Made by a program: the position numbers and the translations under genes. The notes under the pieces were generated by a model that worked only from the letters and a program-made list of their open reading frames with translations, was not told the origin of the DNA and did no database searches. A stretch of DNA of 64,000 bases from contig JAMZAV010005023.1 in the NCBI GenBank assembly GCA_024449915.1, forward strand, positions 1 through 64,000, given 5' to 3'. The stretch's first letter is position 1. Each line of letters begins with the position of its first letter. Shown piece after piece: positions 1-11,460 of the stretch. This DNA is from Sweltsa coloradensis (Eukaryota; Arthropoda; Insecta; Plecoptera; Chloroperlidae).

Positions 1-47
1 AAAGATTCCGGTCTCAACGACCGATAACAAAGACAGTGAACGTTCTT

Positions 48-425
48 CGTCTGTGCCCGGGGTAGAATTGGCCCAGAGCATGGCTCTGCTAATCGTAAAA
101 GCAATTCAAGAGAAAAAGTCCACCTCGCAAACATCCGCTAGTATGAAGGGTATTATATTACTCCCCGAATCTAGAGGCGAGCTCTGGCAACCGTCGTCGT
201 CGGGGACCTTGCCCATTCCCTCGACGACCCCTCGACGACGATGACGACAATTACACCACGAACGATGACAAAGACAATGACGACCGCGACGTGAGAACCC
301 CCTTTCCTTCCCTTACCCGTGGCTGGTTCTGACCAGCATGGGCCCGTCCTCCCCATATCCTCTAGGCTAGAGTGGTGCATGACCTTACGGTTGACGCGTC
401 GTTAACCAAATAAACCAACAAATCG
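48..425 (+). mobile_element. S element, near full length
   Basis: Starts in the GCCCGGGGTAGAATTGG head and runs through the hairpin CAGAGCATGGCTCTG, the GATGAC-rich tract, the GGCTGGTTCTGACCAGC hairpin and the terminal CCTTACGGTTGACGCG / AAATAAACCAAC tail. The short open frames crossing it are accidental. The 47 bases before it resemble a decayed GATGAC tract and carry nothing else. Confidence 0.8.
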
Positions 426-478
426 ACGGGATATGAACCCGGAACCTCCCGAAACAGAGTCGCGCGTGTACATTAGAA
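424..478 (-). repeat. tRNA-like fragment (T-arm, possible SINE head)
   Basis: Read on the minus strand there is a perfect T-arm-like hairpin, CGGG-TTCATAT-CCCG, preceded by an AGGTTC variable-loop-like stretch. No convincing A box or acceptor stem can be paired, so this is a pseudo-tRNA or SINE fragment rather than a functional tRNA. Confidence 0.35.
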
Positions 479-482
479 CCAA

Positions 483-609
483 TACTGTCGGTGATGTTAG
501 CAGAATATCTTCTAACGCACGCAACTTTATATTTCCCACTCTTAATACAAAACTCGTTTCATATTATGATAACGGCGACACATTGTCTAAATTTCTTATT
601 TATTGTACC
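483..609 (+). mobile_element. LINE-A fragment (end of ORF2)
   Basis: Matches the last part of LINE-A ORF2 (TTAGCAGAATG, CGCACGCAA, ATGATAACGGCGACA) and is cut off by the following S element. The same LINE-A copy resumes after it, so S inserted into a pre-existing LINE-A. Confidence 0.75.
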
Positions 610-968
610 CAGTCTGAGCCCGGGGTAGAATTGGCCGAGAGCATGGCTCTGCTGACCGTACAAGGCGATTCAAGAGAAAAAGTCCACCTTGGAAACATCA
701 GCTAGTAACATGGGAGTATATTACTCACCGAAATTAGAGGTGAGCTCGTCGAAGTCGTCGTCGTCGAAGACAACTCCTCTTTCCCCTGACGACCTCCCCG
801 TCGACGATGACAAAGACGATGACGACCGCGGCGTGAGAAACCCCGTTTTCTCTCCTTACCCGTGGCTGGTTCTGATCAGCATGGGCCCACCTCCCCCCCC
901 CCCCCTAGGTTAGAGTGGTGCATTATTACCTAACGGTTGTCGCGTCCGTAATCCAAATAAAAAATATA
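610..968 (+). mobile_element. S element inserted in LINE-A
   Basis: Complete S copy from GTCTGAGCCCGGGG to ATCCAAATAAAAAA, with all internal hairpins. A C12 run sits in the pyrimidine-rich stretch just before the terminal hairpin. Both sides are LINE-A. Confidence 0.85.
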
Positions 969-972
969 AAAA

Positions 973-1066
973 ATCAATCACAATAATGACTGATTTCATT
1001 TACTGTCAATATCACAGGCGACGCAATATGACCTAACTGGTTGAAGCGCCCTAGTTTCTCACTTCG
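973..1066 (+). mobile_element. LINE-A 3' terminus
   Basis: Ends in TATCACAGGCGACGCAATA, the AACTGGTTGAAGCGCC half of the hairpin and CTAGTTTCTCAC. Continuation of the copy beginning at 483. Confidence 0.8.
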
Positions 1067-2235
1067 TCATGTTCTTTGTCTTGGAAGTTTTTGTCAGAGG
1101 ATAACAGTAACCTAGCGGTTTGCGAGCCTTTAAACCATACACAATAAAACGTATCGTTCTCTTAGTTCTTCTACCCCGTATTGTCTCTGGTCAGCGACGT
1201 TCATATAAATCAGGCTTCCCCAGGCAAAAATATATGTGGGCACCTATAAGTGTTATGAAAATATTTATTTATGGGTAGGTGTTCGCACCTTCGTAAGAAA
1301 AGATTACATGATTTTCTACTATAAAGGCTGAAAGTGATCTCCCCCCCAGCCCCCGCGACAAACAGCGCAAGCTGGCCTAGGGCCCACAGCTTCGTAAGAC
1401 GAGTTTTAGGCACGTATCATTCGTTAGTAATGAGATTGCTAAATTATGTTATGTTACGTTCTACCAAAAGGTTTTAATTTTGTTTTTAGCAATAACCCGC
1501 CCTGGTTAACACCAGAGCCGATTATTATATTCGACCTTTGTTATTTAGATAAAAACTCTACTTGCGATAGTGTTTTCAAAATTAACTTTATAAAGATTTG
1601 CCATTGTTCACGCCGATTATATTTTGGTATTTTCGTCGCTTTGTTTAGTGCTTATTTTCATTGTATTTAACTTTTCTTCTTTTCATTTGTTTTTACTCGA
1701 GTGCTTTTGCCCGGTTTTGTCACGGATTTGGTCAGCCAATCACGTTCGTTTTCTATTTATCATCCTTTTGTATCGAATATCATTCATCTCTAGGTTAGTA
1801 CACGACAAGCTGTCGTCTCTGAAAGGTCGCTCGCTCTCTGTTATCTCTCTCGCCCATATTTGGGCAAATCCAGTTTTTCTTACGCTCTCGTACTCTGCAT
1901 GGTTTGGCAGTGACTTCGCGTGTTGTGACATTATCAAACGCTACGGTTTGCTATTCCTTATTTCTCTCTTCTTTATTCTTCAACTGGCCAGCTCTAGTAA
2001 ACATTTCCTTTCCCCATCGACGTCTGACACACGACGTCGCGACGCACGCGGACGCAGAAAGTTCGCCAACATCCGAACATTCACGACGGCGGGGGCAACC
2101 GTCCAGGCAGGAAGTATTCTGCCAATCATATGTAAGTTCTCTTCTGATTTCATTTCCTGTGTTCGTCTTGCTATCTTATCTCTATTAAAAAAACTTAATT
2201 ACAGTAACCATAAAATCTCGGTATAGGCATCTGGC
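1067..2235. other. Unassigned stretch, no confident gene
   Basis: AT-rich, ending in a CpG-rich patch (2015-2110). It contains a CCAAT-like CAGCCAATCACG near 1733 and a splice-donor-like ATGTAAGT near 2130. A 200-codon open frame (1624-2226) is hydrophobic and low-complexity at its start and matches no family I recognise. It could be a decayed promoter and first exon, but nothing downstream continues it. Confidence 0.3.
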
Positions 2236-2817
2236 CTAAACAGCCATGAACATCAAAGTTATACTTTGGTATGCAGAGATGGATCCAAAAAATTGTAACC
2301 AAGTTTGGAATTGCCCTTGATTGCTTCACCTAACATGAACCTTAAAAGCTAAGCGACGTCGTGTTAGTTTTACTGCAGAGTTATTCGCCATCCGTGCAGC
2401 TGTCAACACATAATAAAGTGTCGATGTGTCCCAAACAATTCGTGTTAGATAGGTTTAGTTCACTTCAAGCTATAAAACTCATGTTTTTAGTCATCATTTG
2501 CGCTACAAGACATCCAATTATTTAGAAAAACTAACCTCTAAGGGATATATAATAGAGTGTTGCCCTGGATATCCCTATAAACCCCCAAACAAAAAACCAT
2601 AGGACACGTGGGCATAGAGGGAAATGAACACGCTGCATCGGGCTGCTAAGGAAGCTTCCAGCGTCGCGACGTTGATTTCAATCTAGTTCCGTTCCAGATG
2701 TCAAGAGTGGATCAAGCAATGATTGTTGGTTGCGACAAGCAACTTGATGCTGTTTAAAAAAAAAACAAATTGCGTAGAGTGATGCCCACATTACTTATAA
2801 AATTCGTCCACCTACGT
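2236..2817 (+). pseudogene. LINE-A RNase H region, decayed (5' part of interrupted copy)
   Basis: Frameshifted reading shows the RNase H order: a YTDGSK-like start near 2270, an ELFAIRAAV-like stretch near 2380, SLQAI near 2465, then GHVGIEGNEHADRAAKEAS-like sequence near 2605-2655. It ends abruptly at CCACCTACGT, where the CR1-like LINE is inserted. It resumes at 6659. Confidence 0.7.
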
Positions 2818-5800
2818 TGTGGCTGACATGATATTTACATGACAAAATAATCTTGCTTACTCATAATGTCGATAAAGAGCTCAAAGTATGAATGATGATG
2901 TTGCTAAAGGTTTCAGCTATATTGCCAAAGGAATGAAGTGTGGACCATCTGAATATACGTAAGTCCTTTTTCGGAATAATGTATATTAGATCAGTTGAGA
3001 TTTATTCTTCGACACGTATAATTCTGATATATTTGCCCTTGCTGTGAAAACATATCTAGCTGAGTCTGTTCAAGACGGTTTATTGCTGTGACAATTATAA
3101 AATGCTACGATTTGATCGTGAAAGGATAGGCGGGCCAGGGTTGGTTAATTTATATTGCTGAGAAGTTCATGTCTAGTGTAATTAGTTAAAGTTAAATTTC
3201 CGATAGATGTTGGAGTTGCCCAGCAGTTAAATTCTGGCTTACCGAATGTCAAAGCCAATGATTTTTACGCAGTTTATAAAGCTCCAACACTAAAGTAAGA
3301 AAGAATTTCAGATGGATTTTGAAGTTTAGTAAATAGATTTAAAAATTGGAAGCTAATGAATGTTTTTTCTAGCGTGATTTCAACAATTGATTTGGAGTTA
3401 GAAGACATTACCAGTAAATGATTTCAAATTTTTTCCCTCACAAGATCACATGAGTGTACAATTATAATGTCTGTTACTAAGGGTTAATATAGGTCAGCTA
3501 ACTTTAATTGATCATGTTTATGCCAAATCCACAATGAAAATATTAATTCAGTCAGGTATTATAAGTGTATGATTAATGTGATCATGAATAATTTATTGTG
3601 TTCGTAAGATTAATAAGCAAAAATTTATTCCTAATTTGTAAAAATACTAGAAATATAGAATGTTGATTGGAAGTAAGTAGATGAAGATATTTTAAGTGGT
3701 CCCATTAACAAATTGGTTATTTTGGCGGTAAGTGCAGATGATAATAGAAATGTTTGTTAAAGTAGTCGTAGAACCTCTAAATGAGAATGCACACCCCTTG
3801 AAATTAAAGAGTTAAAGGAAGCCAGCCCATGGTTAACAGCAGAGATTAGAAAATCCAGGCATAGAGAGACCCTTGCCAAAGGAATCAGAATTTTTAGAAG
3901 GCATCAACGTGGGAGCGAATACAAGAAAGTTAGAAATAAGGTAAATAATAAGATTCGGTTTTCTAAGCGTGGAGCATTTTAAGTCTTCTTTTGGATTAAT
4001 GATATTCTAAAATCTTTTATGCGTCAGTTTATAATAAGTTGACAGGTAACAAAGTGAAAAAGAGTGTAGCATAGCCTCATGACAGAGAAGAGGTATCCTA
4101 CACGTCTAATCCTGACATTGCCCCTGGTTGTTACAGAAAAGTTTCTGTGTGAACGATGTAGATTTTTCCAGTGAAATGGTAAGTTTAAAGATTTAAATAG
4201 AAAAGAAGCAGATGATCTTCCCGCATGTAAGGTAACTAATGAAGAAGTCATTCAGCAATTAAACGCCTTAAAATTAAATAGCTCGACAACCTTCAAGCAG
4301 TTCCATGCATAGTATCAAGAAATGCGCATCAATAGTCGGATTATGGCGTATCTAATTTCCCATTTCTTATTAGTAGGTGATTTCCCAACAAAGCTGAAAT
4401 GGCAAGAGTAAACCTATTATAAGGTAAAGGTAAAAAAGAGTGTGAGGAATTCTTATCGACCTATTCAACTCTTCCAATTGTAGGGAGAAAATTATTGAAA
4501 ATATTTGCACAGAGGTTATTACATGAAGTGGATGCATCTGAAGGTTTAAGTGAAAACCAACATGGTTGTTTAGGACAAGGTAGATCAAGCAAAAAGGTGC
4601 ACTTCTAGATTACAGATTTTATCTATAAGGGATTGACCAAGCCGGTGAATGGTAGGTTGCGAGCCTGGTTTGTTGATATTAGGAAAGCATTGATCAGTAC
4701 CTTTTTACCTCCTTTTAAAAAACTAAAGACCAGGTCATAACATAAGGCCTTATTTGTTATCAATATTGCGCGGTTACTTTTAAAAAGAAAAAATTGTTGT
4801 ATCAATCTTGCAAAATATATTCAAAAGGATTCAATATATTTTGTGAGTACCACAAGGATCAATATTAGGACCCCTTTTATTTATTCTTTACATAGATGAT
4901 AATATCTCACGATAATCGGGGATTGAATCAAATTATATCTTATATAGCATGATGACTGTCTTTTATAGAAGCGTGTGGATGTTGAAAGATCGTAAGACGC
5001 TTCAAGCAAGTTTAAAGAGGATGGCTGATTGGTTTTAAAAACTCAGGAACTGGATATTAATTATAGTAAAACAAATTTAGCATTTTTCATAAGGCTAATG
5101 ATAGAAGATGAATGATATCATTTGACGTTGAATTGTAATGGTAAGCTAATTCTAGGCGTAATGAATTAAATATCTTGGAGTTTTCTTAGATTGAAATTTA
5201 CATTTTAAGGAAACATTAGATGAATATGTATGATAATAAAGTATCATCAGCCATAGGAATTATAAGTAATGAAGAGGTTTGTAACAGAGCGAATGTTGAG
5301 GTTACTTGTAGATCTTATATTCACTCAATTATGATTATTGTTTAGTGTTTGGGCAGTTAAGAACCTTCTACCGAATATGTTGTATCAGAAGAGAATGACC
5401 ATCTGTTTGATCAATTCTTAGGAGCCAAGATTGTACAATCTGCATGCTTCACGATTGAGGAAAGAATTGCAAAATATAGCGTACTGGCAAATAAATACAA
5501 AATATGAAAGGTATGTATCTCAGGTAATGTTACCCAATATTTTCAATTTGTGATCGTGATAGAATCTATTCTAATAAACTCTTTGAAAGATTCCTAAATT
5601 CATTCTGAATCAGTAAGAAAGTATTATTGTACAGAGCGAGTCATCCTTTGGAATTCAATTTCTTATGATTATTAGAAGCAGTTTACTGATCTATGAATAG
5701 TCACATTAAAAGTAAATTGAGGCCATGATAATTGAATCGAAGAAACAAAGAAAGAATTGATTTTTACTATTTATTTGTGGGGCATTGTCTTGTGTTTATG

Positions 5801-6658
5801 TACTGTTAATTTATCTTCATATGTTCTTATTTATGATTTGCCTGTTCTCTTTGTTTGTTCCCTTATGCTTGATTGTGATGTATTCAATGTATTTCAATTG
5901 ATATTTTCTGCTAGATTGTCGTTGCGCCCACTGCGTGGAACTTGCCAACTTGAGTTAGGTGTCCTGTATCTTGCTGTGATCAGGGTTTGACATGAACAAT
6001 TTAAATAATTATAATCTGATATAATTTATATAGAGTCAGATACTTTTGCACTAAATTGTTATCAAGATTTGAAACACAAGACATGATGGTTTGAACACAA
6101 GAATGAAGATTACGCGTTCGGTGGTTTCTTCAGCGAAAGATTGATTACTCCCTGATTTGCTGTTCCTGATTTTTAGGCAAACCTCCATATTCGTTTGAGT
6201 AGGGGGATCTCGTCTAATAAATCAGTTTTTTCTTTTCGTTTCTTTTTTAATGTTTTTTTTTACTTTCTATCTGTCTTTCTTCTTTCTTTCTTTCTTCTTT
6301 CTTTCTTTTCTCTTTCTTTCTATTTCTTTTACGTTCTTTTTTTTTTTTTCTTTTTCTTGTCTTTTTCCCTTACTTTTTCCTTTTCCCCTTCTTTTCTTTT
6401 CTTTTATTCTACACCCTTTTTTTATATTTAAATTCATTCATAAATGCATATAAATATAATTTTTAATGTTTACCAAAATTTGTTGTGTTTAAATGCATTG
6501 TGTGTAATGCTACTATTTCAAAATATTACGAAAATGTAGTTTATTGTTGTTTACTGCGGGCTATGTAATTTAATTTATTAGTTGTCCTCCTTTGTAAATC
6601 ACTTTTTATAACTGAATAGGATAGACGTTAAATAAATAAATAAATAAAATAATAAATA
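2818..6658 (+). mobile_element. CR1/L2-type LINE remnant inserted in LINE-A
   Basis: A decayed non-LTR retrotransposon. Recognisable pieces in order are a PWLTAEIRKSR linker motif (about 3827-3860), an EEVIQQLNALKLN thumb/finger motif (4240-4280), SYRPIQLF (about 4450), a VPQGS-ILGP-LF-like motif (about 4845-4880), then C-terminal and 3'UTR sequence. It ends in a (TAAA)n tail at 6629-6658. Stops and frameshifts are frequent. LINE-A sequence flanks both sides, about 85 bp of LINE-A is missing at the join, and no target duplication is obvious. Two more 3' ends of this family lie on the minus strand at 38284 and 53879. Confidence 0.7.
6226..6418 (+). repeat. (TTTC)n polypyrimidine tract in LINE 3'UTR
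   Basis: Almost pure T/C tract inside the CR1-like 3'UTR. The Phe/Leu/Ser-rich open frames here are artefacts. The minus-strand copy at 53879-54395 carries the complementary A/G tract, so the tract belongs to the element. Confidence 0.8.
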
Positions 6659-7098
6659 GATATCTACTTAACCAGAGAAAAGGTTATTCCCCATATGTAG
6701 ACACATTGATGTACCTTTAACCGGTCAACCATTCCCATATGCTAGCAGAACTGCCCTACCAAATATGATGCCTTAGCTCACGAATTTGCATCTCTCCCAA
6801 TCATATGAAGAACTTCTATCATATGATACACGGCTACAAACTTTCTAAATTTCTCATTCAAAATTAATCTATTAAAAACTGAATTCACATCATACACATT
6901 TTTTAAATAATTTTCTTGTTTATTGACATAAATAACTAAGTTCTTGCTTATATCATCAGTTCATTTGTTATAGTATACACTTCGAAACAATCTAATTCAT
7001 CAAATACACCACTAACTCATCTCATAACCATTTAATTTCACAGCGGCGCAACATGACTCAAGCGGATGAAGCGCCCTAGTTTCTCACGTCGTCGTTGT
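6659..7098 (+). mobile_element. LINE-A, 3' part of interrupted copy
   Basis: Resumes at GATATCTACTTAACCAGAG and runs through the HH-x3-C coding end, the AT-rich 3'UTR, the terminal hairpin and TCTCACGTCGTCGTT. The next ~110 bp (7099-7207) are AT-rich with no feature I can name. Confidence 0.8.
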
Positions 7099-7207
7099 TT
7101 TGTGCGGCCCATCTTTATATAGGGCCGAGTTTGAATGCTAACGTTTTAAACAGGTATATAATATATTAAAATTAAATTAAAAAAATAAATAACCACAAAT
7201 TAAAACA

Positions 7208-7560
7208 AATAATCCCGTCTTGTCCGAGTAAAAATTCGGCCCACAGCCATGAGCCAGCTGCTAATCGACAAGACGAGTAAAGAGATCAAGTCCATCTTCT
7301 ACAAACATCACCTAGTAGAAGGAAAGAAGACTAGATTTCTACAAAGCAACTAGAGGCGAGCTACTGGGGACACCTCCCTCGTCCTTCGACGACCACCCAG
7401 ACGACGAGGACTATGACAAAGGACGAGAGAACGCGACATCGAGAACCCCTTTTTACTCCCCCGGCCTGGCATTATTCTGAAAAGCATGGCCCTCCCTCCC
7501 CACATCCCCTAGGACTATTGTAGGCGCATTATAATCTAAAGGTTGACTTGCCTTTAATTC
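7208..7560 (+). mobile_element. S element, diverged
   Basis: Recognisable S order (ATTCGGCCCA head, CAACTAGAGGCGAGC, ACGACGAGGACTATGAC, CCCCTAGGACT, GGCGCATTATAA) but with many substitutions. An older subfamily than most copies here. Confidence 0.6.
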
Positions 7561-7948
7561 CTAATGTACTCAAAACCATCTCGGAGCCCGAGGTGGAATT
7601 TGACCAGAGGAGCATCGTATTGCTTAACGTCAAAGCGAGGAAAGAATTAAACTCCATCCTTAAAACAGCAGCTAGTAGGCCTAAGAAGGGGAGCATAACT
7701 CCCCGAAACGAGGCGAGCTCTGGCGCTGAGGGTCAGGGCACAGCTTCCACTTCCCTTGAATACCTCACCGACGACGATCACGACCGACAATTACAACAAA
7801 AACGATGTAAAGTACTAATACAATTACGAGCGAGAGACCCACCCTTGTTTCCACCTACCCCTAGCTGGTTCTGACCAGCATAGGACTTTTCCACACAATA
7901 TGAGTCTATGACAAAACGGTTTGACGCGCACTTAAGCCAGATTAACCA
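7561..7948 (+). mobile_element. S element, diverged, with accidental 108-codon frame
   Basis: Head GAGCCCGAGGTGGAATTTG, middle AGCTAGTAGGCC...CTCCCCGAAACGAGGCGAGC, hairpin AGCTGGTTCTGACCAGCA, tail GGTTTGACGCGCACTTAAG. The long open frame 7548-7874 follows the repeat, has no family resemblance and is not called as a gene. Confidence 0.65.
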
Positions 7949-8066
7949 AAGATTTAAAATTTATAATTTTATAACCTCATATAAATAATAACGACTCCAC
8001 AACCAATTCAATATATTCTTTAAATTTTCACTGCGGCCAGTCTGACTCCCGGTTAGAGCGCCTTGA
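7949..8066 (+). repeat. Tail variant A' following S
   Basis: AT-rich sequence ending in TCACTGCGGCC...CCCGGTTAGAGCGCC, a variant of the LINE-A terminal hairpin. The same type of segment follows an S tail at 31066 and 46766. Confidence 0.55.
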
Positions 8067-8450
8067 TTCGTACGATGTTATCATTGCCAATCTCCCCGGC
8101 TCCCGGGCCGCGGTCTCGGACGAGAGAGCGGGGCGCGCCCCGACCGAGGAGCAATCACCCCCTCGGAGTGGGTCCCCCCGCACACAGCAGGACGAACCAA
8201 CCCAAGGCTGTGGGGATCATGCTCAACAGATTCGCACCGTGGTAAATGTCCTTGTTTGTTTTTTGTGAGGTGCGAAAACGGGGTTCAATGTCTAGATTTT
8301 TATTTATCTCTGGCATTCTGCTGGTATAAGATATATTATGGAGCCTTTTGTTTTGAATGTATAACAAATTACACCTACCTGCCTCAGGATGGTTCCTGCA
8401 CCACAATCACACCAGCGTGTGATTAGGGCCTACTGTTTTTTTCTATTATT
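8067..8450. other. Unassigned, includes GC-rich patch
   Basis: 8090-8215 is strongly GC-rich (several GGGC/GCCC runs) against an AT-rich background. It does not look like rRNA or a coding exon I recognise. The remainder has no feature except a short CATTCTGCTGGT shared with about 46957. Confidence 0.3.
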
Positions 8451-8451
8451 C

Positions 8452-8790
8452 TTGTAGAATGAACCAAATATGATGTCAGCCGCAAAAATGTTATCTTTCT
8501 CAGTCACATAAGCACTACTATAAAATATGACCTTGCGTTACGCGCCCAGAATCTTATTAATAAACCAATGAAAATGTAAAAATACTTTTTAAAATATATT
8601 ATCATTAGCATAATTTCTTAAATTGATATTAATCACATAAACTCCATTTCTTTCCTTTTCAAATAAATTACTATTTCTTTGCTTTCACGTTCTTTCTATA
8701 GTTTTATTTTTTTATTTAGAACCCTTTCCTTCCTCCTTCCTCCAAAATTAATATTTTTTTCAGTTATCATTCACATCATATGCCTAATAA
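8452..8790 (+). mobile_element. LINE-A, heavily decayed
   Basis: GAATGAACCAAATATGATGTC and CTTTCTCAGTCACATA match the LINE-A coding end with gaps. The AT-rich 3'UTR follows without a clean terminal hairpin. Confidence 0.45.
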
Positions 8791-8799
8791 TATCTATTG

Positions 8800-9440
8800 T
8801 AATGTAATAATTTTAGAAGGAAGTCTTATTATGGCTTTAGCTACTACGAATATATACACGTTTAAGAAAGAAAGAGACTTGGTAGATAGAAATATTATAG
8901 ACAGATTATTACAGTTGTAGCCTTGTACTATATCAGAGAAAGTATGGGCTTCATTGGGCGGCAGCGCGCAAGCCGTTTTCGGTCACCATATGTGTTACCT
9001 TGTAATGAAATAACAAAATTCTTTGTCAGGTCCCCCAACGATATGTTTTTACACTGTGAGTAGCGTTTGTACTAAAATTATACTACTCGTTGCGGAACCC
9101 AAAATTTAGTGGTCGAGTTCGGGTAAATGAGGACAGACCTGACGTCAAAAAGTCCCTCATGCTTCGAATCTGCTAGTTTAAGGGTTTCTGGATTAGACTC
9201 AGCAAGACTTCGCAAAGGGAAATTTTGAAAAGTAGAGACAAATAATCGACGTTTCGCTGGATTAGAACCCCTCTTGTTAAATATGGGGCACGCACCTAGT
9301 AAAACGCCAAAATTCATTGTTAGATGTGTGATCGGTCATGTGTTTGAGTTCCGGAACATCGCATTTAAGTTAATTGATTTATTCAAGTATATAAAAGTAT
9401 AGTTTTGAGTAAAGTTGTACTAAGGGCGTGTCAACTGTAA
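8800..9440. other. Unassigned stretch
   Basis: No recognised repeat or gene. The 79-codon minus-strand frame near 9078-9317 has no motif I can place. Confidence 0.3.
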
Positions 9441-9443
9441 GGG

Positions 9444-9468
9444 CCCAATGCGCCACTCTAGCCTATGA
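9444..9468 (-). repeat. S element tail fragment on minus strand
   Basis: CGCCACTCTAGCC is the reverse complement of the S motif GGCTAGAGTGGCG. One of only two minus-strand S pieces in the window. Confidence 0.5.
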
Positions 9469-9531
9469 TAGCTAGGTAGGAAAAATTCATGCTCATCGCC
9501 TTTGGTAGGGGTCAATAAAAGCAAATGTTAC

Positions 9532-9548
9532 CGGGGGGGGGGGGGGGG
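9532..9548. repeat. G homopolymer run
   Basis: About 17 consecutive G. Similar runs occur at about 15606 and 62439. Such runs are error-prone in assemblies. Confidence 0.8.
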
Positions 9549-9619
9549 AGTACTCACCATAGCTCGCTCACTTCGTCTAGCATCGCGTGTCGTTTTTCCT
9601 AGAGAGTGGCATTATTGTG

Positions 9620-9932
9620 TGGCTCGTTGGTTTTTGTGGTTCACGTCTCTGCTTCCCATTGCAGTAGTCCAGGGTTTCATCCCGGCTCTAGTAAGAGTTT
9701 TTTACTTCTGATTTGGACTTCATCATTCTTGGCTTAGGAATTTGTAAACGACGACCTTGGAGCCTTCCTATCAATGAGGCACATAATAATTCTACGGTGT
9801 TCAGAATTACCTTTGTTTGATTCTGGAGCTCTCCGCGCTGCAATCGTGTCCAGCTTGATTGATCGGTGTGTCTCTACTAAATACGCCAGTCCCTCTGTAG
9901 TGGTCAAAGTTCGCTCGTCTGACGATGTGTTT
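9620..9932 (+). mobile_element. tRNA-derived SINE (SINE-T)
   Basis: tRNA-like head with GTGGTTCACGTCTCTGC (A-box region and anticodon-arm start) and AGGGTTTCATCCC (B-box-like). A central region follows (TACTTCTGATTTGGACTT, CTTGGCTTAGGAATTTGTA, GACCTTGGAGCC, GAGGCAC). The same order recurs at 60336-60702, and the distal core recurs without the head at 41215. It is followed directly by a 5'-truncated LINE-A. Confidence 0.6.
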
Positions 9933-10505
9933 TTCCAATAGAACTGCGTTGTGTGATGCCCACATTGACTTATAAATTCGTCCACCTACGTCTCGACTCT
10001 CACGTAGGAGAAGAGGTGGTATTGTCTAGAATTCGTATATGCCACACACGTCTAAGTCACGGAGATCTCTTTCCAGAGAACAGGTTTATTGGGCCCAATG
10101 TACACATGGTGATGTATATTTAACCGTATATCATATGCTCGCAGAATGTACCAAATCTGAAGCCTGCGCACTGCACTTTTGATCTCGCCCAATCATATGA
10201 AGAACTTTCTAATTCATTTGATAAAGGCGACAAACTTTTCTAAATTTCTCATCCATAGTAATCTTTTAACAAAATTTATTCACATCACACACATTTCTTT
10301 CTTTTCTTTTATTTTAATTCGACATACATAACTTTTATTTTGCTATTAACTTTTCATTCAATCTCACGTTATTTTTGTTATTTATACACTTTAGAAAACA
10401 TCTTATCATCAAAATACCTGCCTTCACTCTTCTCATTTACTTTCATTCACAGGCGGCGCAATATACCTCACGGTTGAAGCGCCCTAGTTTCTCACTCGTC
10501 GTCGA
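9933..10505 (+). mobile_element. LINE-A 3' part
   Basis: Begins near AACTGCGTTGTGTGATGCCC, 5'-truncated inside ORF2. It carries the PPTSRLSRREEVV-like and HHMLAEC-like segments in broken frame, then the 3'UTR and terminal hairpin ending CTCACTCGTCGTCG. Confidence 0.8.
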
Positions 10506-11080
10506 TTTGTCTCCTCCGTCTCATGGCTTGGTCGTTGTAATCAGTTCTGTGACATAGGGAATGTTGATATTTGGCATAAATGCGCATGCACAGTCGTATT
10601 TATCATAAATGAAGTCAAATTTATCGTATTCCGTCATAAACAAATGATTAAAATACCGATTGTGATAGGCCGTTTGGTGGAGGTGCCGGTAGCAGTGGAA
10701 AGTTGAAACTCCATAAGAATAGCATTGTTGGTGGATGGTGCCCGTGTCCTCCTTTTTTTTATTTATTATTTTAAATTTGGAGGAAGGTATTATTGCTGTG
10801 GTATTTTGATAAGTAGAGCGCACGTGTTGTTGACTTAATTATGTATCAGATATGAAGGCCGGTGGATTATATAAAGCAACAAATCGCATCTCAGACTTTG
10901 TACTTGCTCTACTTATTAAACAGAGGTGACTTTCCTAACGCGTATATCCTTACGATCTAAGGTACCTATACAACTATTAAAAAACTACATTTGCAATTTA
11001 GTACAAAGAAACGCTAAAGTTGATGTTAGAAAAGTGAGCAAGCATGTGTACGAGTAACTAGGAACATTCCCATTCAACCC
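10506..11080. other. Unassigned stretch
   Basis: No repeat or gene recognised. A minus-strand 100-codon frame (10521-10823) is rich in Tyr/His/Thr with no motif. TATATAAAGC near 10870 is TATA-like but nothing supports a transcript. Confidence 0.3.
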
Positions 11081-11455
11081 CCGTTTTGGGCCCGGGGTAG
11101 AATTGGTCCAGATCATTCGCTCTGCAATCGTAAAGGCGATTCAAGACCAAAAATGGGCCACCATCGACAAACATCCAGCTAGTATAAGAGCAAAGTAATT
11201 ACTCCAGAAACTAGAGGCGAGCTCACACGGCAATTCGTTGTCGGTGACACTTCATCCTTCCATTGACCGACCTTCCCGACGACGATGAACAATGACAACG
11301 AACATTGAACACAGACTATGATGCCCGCGACGTGAGAAACCCCTTCCCTGCCCTTTCCCGTGGCTGTTCTGACCAGCATGGGCCCCCTCCTCACCCCCCC
11401 CCTCCCTTAGGCTAGAGTGGTGCATTATGACTAACGGTTGACGCGTCCTTATCCA
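11081..11455 (+). mobile_element. S element, full length
   Basis: From CCCCCGTTTTGGGCCCGGGG to CGCGTCCTTATCCAAATAA. It lies head-to-tail with the next S copy with almost no spacer. Confidence 0.85.
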
Positions 11456-11460
11456 AATAA

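Noticed and set aside
689..913. Asp-rich peptide frames (DDDKDDDD type) in many S copies
   Set aside because: They come from the GATGAC tract and are not maintained across copies; start and stop positions vary.
1624..2226. Longest open frame of the window (200 codons, plus strand)
   Set aside because: Hydrophobic AT-driven start, overlapping frames on both strands, no domain, crosses a splice-donor-like site. No evidence of coding.
6195..6453. Phe/Ser-rich open frames
   Set aside because: Translation of the (TTTC)n tract in a LINE 3'UTR.
7548..7874. 108-codon plus-strand frame
   Set aside because: Lies wholly in a diverged S element; other S copies do not keep the frame.
8090..8215. GC-rich patch considered as rRNA or CpG-island exon
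   Set aside because: No match to conserved rRNA segments I know and no splice or start context.
10860..10885. TATA box of a gene
   Set aside because: Isolated TATATAAAG without downstream coding or other promoter signals.
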